A stretch of 19,261 nucleotides of DNA from Vitreoscilla stercoraria DSM 513 (GTDB lineage Bacteria; Pseudomonadota; Gammaproteobacteria; Burkholderiales; Neisseriaceae): contig NZ_KB908039.1 in NCBI RefSeq assembly GCF_000382305.1, positions 1 through 19,261 on the forward strand, given 5' to 3'. Positions within the stretch are counted from its first letter, which is position 1, and each line of letters starts with the position of its first letter. The position numbers were made by a program, and so were the translations under genes. Under the pieces are notes generated by a model. That model was not told the origin of the DNA. It worked only from the letters and a program-made list of their open reading frames with translations, and ran no database searches. Shown piece after piece: positions 14,427-19,261 of this stretch.

Positions 14427-15753
14427 TTTCGTTAATCTTTATCGAGACCCAAAGCAGCTTTGCAGCCGACCTGAGGAGGCGCAAGTTGCTTTGGGTCGTC
14501 CGAGCGCAAATTTTGACCGACACCTTTCTAATAGGTGGGTTGGTGAAAACTTAAAAGCTGCTGCGGATTTTGGTTTTGATTTATCTACCCCCCTACCTTT
14601 TCAAACCTCTGTTGCTCAAGTGGATGACTTAATTTCCAAATCTGAAAGTTTTGAGTCTTTTAAACAAGAATTTTTGGATTGTCGAGGCAATATTGTTGAA
14701 TTGCTTTTAAAACGCAACATTGAACAAGAAGGTGCATTTATTGACCAAGTCACGTTTACAGGCGATTTAGAGTCTTTAAATAGACGCTCTGCCCAGTTCT
14801 TTGATGGTTTAGATGGCTCTCACAAGGTTGATACTGTTGCCCAACGCTCTCGTGCTATTTCTGAGATTTTAAAAGAGATTTTTGGTTTTGGTATTACATC
14901 CCAATTAATGACTTCTAATTTCTTTTATGACTATTGTTTTGAATGTAAAGCCAACGAGAAGCTACTGTATGCAAAAGTACATTTTGGCGGTCAAAGCAAT
15001 ACTTTTTGCATAGAAGTAAAAGGTTTGGGTATCTCTGCGGCTCATCCAGATTGGAATAAGCGTCTTTTTAAAGTCATGTCTTCGTCTTGGTTCGTGCGTC
15101 CGAAGATTACCCGTATTGATATCGCTATGGATTTTTTTCATGACGAATATTCACCAGAACAAGCTCGTGAAGACCGTAATAATGGTTTATTCAATACTCG
15201 TAACAAGCTCATTCCCAAAGCTCAATGTATTGGTACTGAGTGGGAAGATGATACAGGCAGAGATAAAAGCGGTAAGACTTACACCATTGGCACACGCAAT
15301 AGTGCCCGTTTTATCCGTGTCTATAACAAAGCAGCCGAACAAGGTGTTCAGGAGACTTGGGTTCGTTTTGAAGTCGAATTTGGTCGTAAAGCCATCATTC
15401 CACTTGATGCTTTGGTTCACCCTACTGATTACTTTTGCGGTTCTTCCACTGCTGCGGCACGTTTCACAAATCACAATGCTCGCTTTGTTGACAGTCAAAA
15501 AGTTAAATTGTCTTCAACAATTGAACGTCAATTACAAGTTTTGAAAAAACAATCAGGTCGTGCAATCAATTTCTTTATTGAATTCTTTAAAGATGCTACG
15601 CCTGAACAAGTCTTGAACTTCATTAAACCAAATCACAATCGTTTGCCTGAGCGTTTGCATCCTGCTGCATGGTCTGTTGATGCCGCAGAAAACGTGCCTT
15701 TTGATGAACTTGATGATTTTGAATTAAATAACACCCTTCTTTTTGGATTTTAG
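14419..15753 (+). CDS. Phage replication initiation protein (Rep_trans/RstA-like)
   Basis: A 444-residue protein resembling the rolling-circle initiators of filamentous phages (replication initiation factor family, PF02486 type, as in RstA). Seen: ITRIDIAMDFF at about 230-240, the metal-site-like strand of the family; TIGTRNSARFIRVYNKA around 288-304, where Tyr302 in RVYNK is a candidate nicking tyrosine; and WVRFEVEFGRKA from 314. It would nick the double-stranded form at the origin and drive plus-strand synthesis. I prefer the ATG at 14419, with GGTGA just upstream; another ATG at 14407 adds four residues. The gene overlaps the preceding gene slightly, and the next gene follows after 9 bp. 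Confidence 0.85.
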   Translation: MVNFVNLYRDPKQLCSRPEEAQVALGRPSANFDRHLSNRWVGENLKAAADFGFDLSTPLPFQTSVAQVDDLISKSESFESFKQEFLDCRGNIVELLLKRNIEQEGAFIDQVTFTGDLESLNRRSAQFFDGLDGSHKVDTVAQRSRAISEILKEIFGFGITSQLMTSNFFYDYCFECKANEKLLYAKVHFGGQSNTFCIEVKGLGISAAHPDWNKRLFKVMSSSWFVRPKITRIDIAMDFFHDEYSPEQAREDRNNGLFNTRNKLIPKAQCIGTEWEDDTGRDKSGKTYTIGTRNSARFIRVYNKAAEQGVQETWVRFEVEFGRKAIIPLDALVHPTDYFCGSSTAAARFTNHNARFVDSQKVKLSSTIERQLQVLKKQSGRAINFFIEFFKDATPEQVLNFIKPNHNRLPERLHPAAWSVDAAENVPFDELDDFELNNTLLFGF

Positions 15754-15762
15754 GAGCTTGAT

Positions 15763-16101
15763 ATGCCTCGTTATGTTTTGAAAAAGGTTTTTGCCTTTAA
15801 AGGTGATGTTGATGGCAAACATTATGATTATTGCCGTGTTGAATGTGAAATGAAAATCAATCCTACGGATGGTTCATTTGGCTTGGGTACTCGTGTTTTT
15901 GATGTTGGTACATCTGAAAATATGGCTTTGTTTGACCAATGTCGTCCATTTTTTGATGCAAAACCGCTTGAAATTGCTCCTATCGTTGTTGAATTTGAGT
16001 ACGACGAAGAATTGACACGAAATGAACAAAAGACCGTTTACATCGTTGACACCTCTACTTTGAAGTTTCACTTCCCACGATCCCAACAACCAAAAGTTTA
16101 A
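15763..16101 (+). CDS. Putative ssDNA-binding protein of the phage (pV/RstB-position)
   Basis: A 112-residue, strand-rich protein beginning MPRYVLKKVFAFKGDVDGKH. I have no sure family match. The position right after the replication initiator, the size and the charged beta-rich character are those of the ssDNA-binding proteins that coat the plus strand in filamentous phages (pV of f1, RstB-like). AGGAG lies 7 nt before the ATG. Downstream is a structured non-coding stretch before the structural genes. Confidence 0.6.
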   Translation: MPRYVLKKVFAFKGDVDGKHYDYCRVECEMKINPTDGSFGLGTRVFDVGTSENMALFDQCRPFFDAKPLEIAPIVVEFEYDEELTRNEQKTVYIVDTSTLKFHFPRSQQPKV

Positions 16102-16204
16102 GCGTTACGGGGGCGACGCTTTGCAGCTCTTTCCCAAGCCCCCACAACACCCAAGATTTAAGACTTGGGGCGGTTTTAAATTTTGCTTATGAATTGCCCC
16201 AAGT
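16101..16204 (+). other. Cluster of overlapping hairpins between replication and structural genes
   Basis: Inverted repeats in about 100 bp: AGCGT/ACGCT (16101-16105, 16116-16120); GGGGGC/GCCCCC (16109-16114, 16138-16143); CCCAAG/CTTGGG (16150-16155, 16164-16169); and ACTTGGGGC/GCCCCAAGT (16163-16171, 16196-16204). A further CCCAAG is at 16133. Several are mutually exclusive. Candidates are a terminator or attenuator between early and late genes, the replication origin, or the packaging signal. Confidence 0.55.
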
Positions 16205-16213
16205 GAGATTTTT

Positions 16214-16384
16214 ATGACTAGAGATGAATATTACGCTCAATTTCCTGAAGATTGGACTGACACTGACATTATGGAATATGAGTTTTCAGGCAGTACTCCT
16301 GATGATTTTGATGATGACCATGTTTCTTCTGGTGAAGAAATGTTCGATTTTAATCTTGTTGAAGATTTTGAGTTTAATTTTTAA
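16214..16384 (+). CDS. Small, highly acidic phage protein
   Basis: Translated by hand: 56 residues starting MTRDEYYAQFPEDWTDTDIM, with about 19 Asp/Glu against one Lys/Arg and one His, and ending EDFEFNF. GTGAG is a possible ribosome site. It lies immediately after the hairpin cluster and 46 bp before the coat protein gene. Acidic proteins of this size can mimic DNA or bind other phage proteins. No function can be assigned, but the composition and position argue against a chance frame. Confidence 0.55.
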   Translation: MTRDEYYAQFPEDWTDTDIMEYEFSGSTPDDFDDDHVSSGEEMFDFNLVEDFEFNF

Positions 16385-16430
16385 GCGAAGCAGACACGCT
16401 ATTTTGTTTGCATTTTTCGGAGTGTTTATT

Positions 16431-16631
16431 ATGAAACGCATGAATCAAGTTGTGAAGTATGGTGTAGGTTCTTCTTTGGTTGCTGTTGCTGCTGCTGCAA
16501 ATGCTGCTATCCCTGCTGATGTCACTACTGCCATTGGCGATATTGGTGTAGATGGTGCCACTGTAGCTTGGGCTGTTTTGGTTGGTTTGGTTGCGATTGT
16601 TGCAGTCAAATACATCCGAAAAGCTTTGTAA
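16431..16631 (+). CDS. Major coat protein (pVIII-like)
   Basis: A 66-residue precursor of the filamentous-phage coat. The signal peptide MKRMNQVVKYGVGSSLVAVA extends to A-N-A at 23-25, the likely signal peptidase site. The mature protein is about 41 residues: an acidic amphipathic N-terminal part (IPADVTTAIGDIGVDG), a hydrophobic inner-membrane segment (VAWAVLVGLVAIVAV) and a basic C-terminus KYIRKAL that would face the DNA. This is the classic inovirus coat layout. GGAG lies 8 nt before the ATG at 16431; the frame is open upstream but in shadow of the acidic gene. Thousands of copies would be made from this gene in an active phage. Confidence 0.9.
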   Translation: MKRMNQVVKYGVGSSLVAVAAAANAAIPADVTTAIGDIGVDGATVAWAVLVGLVAIVAVKYIRKAL

Positions 16632-16658
16632 TTTGGTTTTGTAAATTTCGGGGGCAAT

Positions 16659-16934
16659 ATGGGCTATCAAGTTGGTTTTCAATGTTTTGAGTCTTTACAA
16701 GAGGCACAAGATTATAAATATAGCTCTATTGCTCCTGTTATCAATTCAAACAATCAATTAATGCAGCCTGTCAAAATTGATGATGTTTGGACGTTAAACG
16801 GTATTCAAATTGTTGATTCTTTCCCATTTTGCAGTTCTCTTGAACAGTTTCAAGATGGTATTCAAATGGGCTGGTCTTTGATATTGGTTGCCGTTTCTAT
16901 TATTGCCGTTGCAATTTTAAGGCGTGCATTATGA
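16659..16934 (+). CDS. Small one-TM phage protein, probably minor structural
   Basis: A 91-residue protein beginning MGYQVGFQCFESLQEAQDYK with a hydrophilic N-terminal two-thirds and a single C-terminal membrane segment (WSLILVAVSIIAVAILRRAL) ending in basic residues. No signal peptide is seen. GGGGG lies just upstream. Similar small genes lie between the coat protein and adhesin genes in Neisseria filamentous phages. A minor coat or assembly role is inferred from position and topology. It overlaps the next start codon (ATGA). Confidence 0.75.
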   Translation: MGYQVGFQCFESLQEAQDYKYSSIAPVINSNNQLMQPVKIDDVWTLNGIQIVDSFPFCSSLEQFQDGIQMGWSLILVAVSIIAVAILRRAL

Positions 16935-17047
16935 ATCATATTGTTGTTGCTTTGCATCCTTTGGAGTACGCCATGTCAATTTATACAATTTTAGGTTTGT
17001 TGACTTGTTTAATCATTGCAGCAGTCATTTTAACAATGGGGCGTTGA
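16931..17047 (+). CDS. Tiny hydrophobic phage protein (pVII/pIX-like)
   Basis: A 38-residue frame from the ATG at 16931, overlapping the previous stop. A second in-frame ATG at 16973 has a much better ribosome site (TTTGGAG, 6 nt before it) and gives a 24-residue peptide starting MSIYTILGLLTCLIIAAVIL that is essentially one membrane helix. Filamentous phages carry two such tiny minor coat proteins at the tip. Which start is used is open; the short form fits pVII/pIX best. Confidence 0.5.
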   Translation: MNHIVVALHPLEYAMSIYTILGLLTCLIIAAVILTMGR

Positions 17048-17048
17048 T

Positions 17049-18458
17049 ATGCGCTCTTTTTTTATCTTCTTATGTTTGATTCCAATTTTTGCCTATTCAT
17101 CTGAATTTGATGGTGTTGTTCGTTCAAATGGTCAGTTGCATCCTGTGAGTATTGATAAACAAAATCCTTCACAGATGCGCTTTTGGCAAAAATACGCTGA
17201 ACATGGTGATGCATGGGTCAATTCTCGTACTGGTCAAGGTCGTCTAGGTCTTCCAAGTGGCGTGATGGCTCCGTCTACTGTTCCTGTGACTATTCAGCAT
17301 AAAGTTGATAAAAAAGCGGTTATGAATAATATTTTTAGCAAAGTTAAAACTTATGCTAAAAGTCCTGTCGTTGGCCGGGCAGGTTGGTACGGTATGGCTG
17401 CTAGTATTGCAATACCTTATCTTTTAGATGAGTTTTTTCTTGATGAAGAAAAAGGTGAATTTGTTTCTATTGTTGGTAGTCATTTTATTTTATTTTCTAA
17501 TAATGTGAATCATATTTCTGGGTCTTCTTGGGGTAATTATTCTACTAAACAGCAATGGAAAGATTTTTGTTTTACTAATTCTTATACATGTCAAGAAATT
17601 TCTACTTCTAATGCTCAATCTCCTATACAAGTTTTTTATGATTATTGCAATGGAAAATCTACTGTTTACAACGGTTTAACTCTTTATTCAGAAGGTGCCG
17701 TTCATGCTGGACGTTGTCTTGCTAAGGACCCTAGATATCCAAATAATATTGGTGTTACTTTTGGTCCTATTATTCAAGTAGTTAAAATTTTTCAATCTTC
17801 CCCTTTAACTTATAATGATTTTGAACGTTTAACCTTGCCTGTTGCTGAATCAAATCCAACTCCTTGGGTTAATGCTGCTCGTCCTTATCAAAATGGACCA
17901 ATTGCTGGTGGTGCTGTCGTTGCGTCTTTTTCTGCGCCTGCGGGTACTTCTGTTACAACAGACCCTTATACAGATCCTATTGATGGCAAAGCAAAACAAA
18001 CAACCATTACAATCAATAATGACAATCGTACTGCTAGAACTTCACATATGTTAAGACCTGATTTGGATGGTCAAACCGATGTTGCGCCTGTTCCTGAGCC
18101 ATTACCTGAAAATCAAATGCCTGTTGAAGAGAATCCAGCACCTCAAGCTTCTGCACCTACTCAATGTGACAAATATCCTGATTCATTAGGTTGTCAAAAA
18201 ATGGGGGATGGTTCAGAAGCTGAAACTATTTTTGATGATATTACAATCCCTGAGATTCAAAATCCAACTCAATTTACTTTAGACAGTTTTATGCCTGATA
18301 GCGGTTCTTGCCCTGCTCCGACTTCTTATAATACTTCTCATGGTTCGATTATTTACAGCTATGAAAAACATTGTGATGTTGCTGTCATGTTGCGTCCTTT
18401 CATTATCGCTTTTGCAAGTTTGACCGCTTTGTACTTGATATTTTTTAGAAAAGCATAG
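17049..18458 (+). CDS. TspB-like phage adsorption protein (pIII position)
   Basis: A 469-residue secreted, membrane-anchored protein. A signal peptide occupies about residues 1-17 (MRSFFIFLCLIPIFAYS). A Pro/Glu-rich linker (PVPEPLPENQMPVEENPAPQ) begins near 347, followed by CDKYPDSLGCQKMG, very like Neisseria TspB proteins, and SCPAP. A C-terminal membrane anchor (LRPFIIAFASLTALYLIFF) ends in RKA. Eight cysteines outside the signal suggest disulfides. In filamentous phages the gene here encodes the tip protein that binds the host pilus. In meningococci TspB homologues have also been linked to immunoglobulin binding. It starts 1 bp after the previous stop, with GGGGCG as ribosome site. Confidence 0.85.
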   Translation: MRSFFIFLCLIPIFAYSSEFDGVVRSNGQLHPVSIDKQNPSQMRFWQKYAEHGDAWVNSRTGQGRLGLPSGVMAPSTVPVTIQHKVDKKAVMNNIFSKVKTYAKSPVVGRAGWYGMAASIAIPYLLDEFFLDEEKGEFVSIVGSHFILFSNNVNHISGSSWGNYSTKQQWKDFCFTNSYTCQEISTSNAQSPIQVFYDYCNGKSTVYNGLTLYSEGAVHAGRCLAKDPRYPNNIGVTFGPIIQVVKIFQSSPLTYNDFERLTLPVAESNPTPWVNAARPYQNGPIAGGAVVASFSAPAGTSVTTDPYTDPIDGKAKQTTITINNDNRTARTSHMLRPDLDGQTDVAPVPEPLPENQMPVEENPAPQASAPTQCDKYPDSLGCQKMGDGSEAETIFDDITIPEIQNPTQFTLDSFMPDSGSCPAPTSYNTSHGSIIYSYEKHCDVAVMLRPFIIAFASLTALYLIFFRKA

Positions 18459-18467
18459 GAGTTTGTC

Positions 18468-18761
18468 ATGCCTGCTGTTTTAGCTGCTATGTTGGCCACT
18501 GTTGCCCGTTTTTTGGTTTTAAAGTTGATTGCAGTTTTTGGCATCGCTTTTGTGACTGGCGGTGTTAGTCTTGCATTGTTGCAAACGTTCAAAGGGTATA
18601 TTTTGGATGGTTTTGCATCTTTAACGCCTACTGTCTATCAAATCGCAATGCTTGCAGGTGTTGGCTATGCTTTGAATATCATATTCGGAGCAATGGCTTT
18701 TAAAATTGCTTTGAATGTTGGCAAAAAGCTGATGGCCGGTGTTTCGGATGTTGCATCATGA
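18468..18761 (+). CDS. DUF2523-like membrane protein (pVI-like)
   Basis: A 97-residue, strongly hydrophobic protein with about three membrane segments: ARFLVLKLIAVFGIAFVTGG (13-32), a short middle one after the amphipathic YILDGFASL stretch (IAMLAGVGYALNIIFGAMAF), and a basic C-terminal region. AGGAG lies upstream. A DUF2523 gene between the adhesin and zot is standard in Neisseria-type filamentous phages, where it takes the place of pVI, the minor coat protein linking the adhesin to the virion. Its stop overlaps the zot start (ATGA). Confidence 0.82.
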   Translation: MPAVLAAMLATVARFLVLKLIAVFGIAFVTGGVSLALLQTFKGYILDGFASLTPTVYQIAMLAGVGYALNIIFGAMAFKIALNVGKKLMAGVSDVAS

Positions 18762-19012
18762 TTATTCTGCTCACTGGCAATATGGGTACTGGCAAGACTT
18801 CAAAAGTCATACAAATGATTATTGATAATGAAGATAAATTGTCTGAAATGCCTGTTTATGATACAGATGGTAAAACTATTTTGGATTGGATTAAACGCCC
18901 AATCTATACCGCTCACATTGACGGTATTGACGAAGTAAAGCTCGGTGTTTGTTCTGTTACTCATGAACACATGCGTTCTGATGTTACCGGCAATGTAAAA
19001 ATGACCCCCTAA
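18758..19012 (+). pseudogene. zot: Zot-family phage assembly ATPase, truncated by IS insertion
   Basis: Zot (pI of f1) is the inner-membrane ATPase that drives filamentous phage assembly and export, usually 350-400 residues. Here only the first ~75 residues remain: MIILLTGNMGTGKTSKVIQM with Walker A GNMGTGKT at 8-15, and IKRPIYTAHIDGIDEVKLG, the typical strand after the P-loop region. From about 18982 the sequence becomes the end of an IS21-type element, and the frame stops at 19010-19012 inside it. Walker B, the membrane segment and the periplasmic domain are lost from this part. The rest of zot may lie beyond the IS. Confidence 0.85.
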
Positions 19013-19035
19013 CGGCAATTTGAAATTGACCCCCT
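18988..19035. repeat. Tandem 23-bp repeats at the IS end
   Basis: Copies at 18988-19010 and 19013-19035 (period 25 bp) agree at 20 of 23 positions; each starts CGGCAAT and ends TGACCCCCT. Such multiple terminal repeats are known transposase-binding sites in IS21 elements. Confidence 0.75.
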
Positions 19036-19070
19036 TGTTTTAAACTAGCGGCTTTACTTAGGGTCGCTTG

Positions 19071-19261
19071 ATGTTAACTCAGGAGATGGTTGTGACCATT
19101 AAAGTACTTAGGAAACAAGGGATGTCAATCAAAGCCATTACCCGTGAAACAGGTTTGGCTCGCAACACGGTGCGGAAGTATTTGCAACCAGTCGAAACGA
19201 CTGTCCGACAGCATTCTACCCGCCCCAGCAAATTGGATCCTTTTAAAGACTATATTCACAG
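19071..19261 (+). CDS. istA: IS21-family transposase IstA, N-terminal part
   Basis: Open to the window end, 63 complete codons: starts MLTQEMVVTIKVLRKQGMSI, followed by the helix-turn-helix KAITRETGLARNTVRKYL that binds the element's ends. This is the standard N-terminus of IstA. The DDE catalytic domain and the partner ATPase gene istB should follow beyond the window. I chose the ATG at 19071 because MLTQE- matches the family; ATG at 19086 with AGGAG upstream is an alternative. Confidence 0.88.
   Translation, partial: MLTQEMVVTIKVLRKQGMSIKAITRETGLARNTVRKYLQPVETTVRQHSTRPSKLDPFKDYIH

Larger units (their letters stand above)
13400..18981 (+). mobile_element. Filamentous (inovirus) prophage integrated at dif, interrupted at its right side
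   Basis: A compact block of small genes in filamentous-phage order: repressor-like gene divergent from small genes, replication initiator, ssDNA-binding-like gene, coat protein, minor structural genes, TspB/pIII-like adhesin, DUF2523 and zot. No integrase or transposase of its own is visible. The left end coincides with a dif site, which fits Xer-dependent integration as in CTX-phi. The genes prefer T-ending codons (GTT, TCT, ACT) and I found none of the host's uptake sequences, consistent with foreign origin. The right part, after zot, is displaced by an IS21-family element, so the true right end is not seen. Confidence 0.88.
18982..19261 (+). mobile_element. IS21-family insertion sequence, left end
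   Basis: The element begins around TGTTACCGGCAATG (about 18982) and continues past the window. Directly inside are two tandem copies of a 23-bp repeat, then a transposase gene. Starting with TG, having repeated sequences behind the tip and having istA first are IS21-family traits. The exact junction is an estimate, because the undisrupted zot sequence is not available. Confidence 0.75.

Noticed and set aside
16224..16430. Upstream extension of the coat protein frame
   Set aside because: The acidic gene lies there in another frame, and the true coat precursor starts with a proper signal peptide at 16431.
16445..16682. Minus-strand open frames opposite the coat gene
   Set aside because: Complement of the repetitive Ala/Val codons of the coat gene; no independent signal.
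18758..19012. Treating the 84-codon zot frame as a complete small ATPase
   Set aside because: Its last codons and stop lie in the IS end repeat, and Zot proteins need Walker B and a membrane segment.
1..19261. tRNA, rRNA, CRISPR arrays, riboswitches
   Set aside because: I looked for cloverleaf-like or regularly spaced repeats and for a glycine riboswitch near glyA, purU and soxB and saw none; covariance-model searches would be needed to exclude weak cases.

Overview
The window looks like chromosome from a member of the Neisseriaceae (Betaproteobacteria). The grounds are a recurring 12-mer, AAGCGTCCTGTA, that behaves like a DNA-uptake sequence (same length and CCTG core as the Kingella and Neisseria dialects, and used as inverted pairs in terminators), a dif site very like the gonococcal one, and a filamentous prophage of the Neisseria TspB/DUF2523/Zot type. 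The genus cannot be named from what is visible.

Positions 1-8585 hold a one-carbon/sarcosine module. On the minus strand purU runs into glyA, which leaves the window. On the plus strand lies soxBDAG, the four subunits of heterotetrameric sarcosine oxidase, in tightly coupled order and closed by a hairpin terminator. It is followed by a DJ-1/AraC (GlxA-family) activator resembling the betaine/carnitine/dimethylglycine regulators. Sarcosine oxidase yields glycine and 5,10-methylene-THF. GlyA joins these to serine and PurU releases surplus formyl-THF as formate. The divergent purU/soxB intergenic region carries four TGTCG boxes arranged as nested inverted repeats, a likely binding region for that regulator.

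Positions 8586-13269 hold ordinary chromosomal genes: mpl (peptidoglycan recycling) coupled to a small tautomerase/CHMI-family gene; a TetR repressor divergent from an MFS exporter with two clear palindromic operators between them; and a NUDIX (ADP-ribose pyrophosphatase-like) gene convergent with the exporter. A perfect uptake-sequence inverted repeat separates the exporter and NUDIX genes.

Positions 13400-18981 are a filamentous (inovirus) prophage beginning exactly at a 28-bp XerC/XerD dif site and with no integrase visible, so it probably integrates through the host Xer recombinases. Order: minus-strand repressor-like gene; two small unknown genes; replication initiator; ssDNA-binding-like gene; a hairpin cluster; a 56-residue acidic ORF; major coat protein; a one-TM protein; a tiny hydrophobic ORF; TspB/pIII-like adhesin; DUF2523/pVI-like protein; and zot. 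Zot is cut after about 75 codons by an IS21-family element (18982 to window end, istA start visible). This copy therefore probably cannot assemble phage alone. No uptake-sequence copies were seen inside the prophage.
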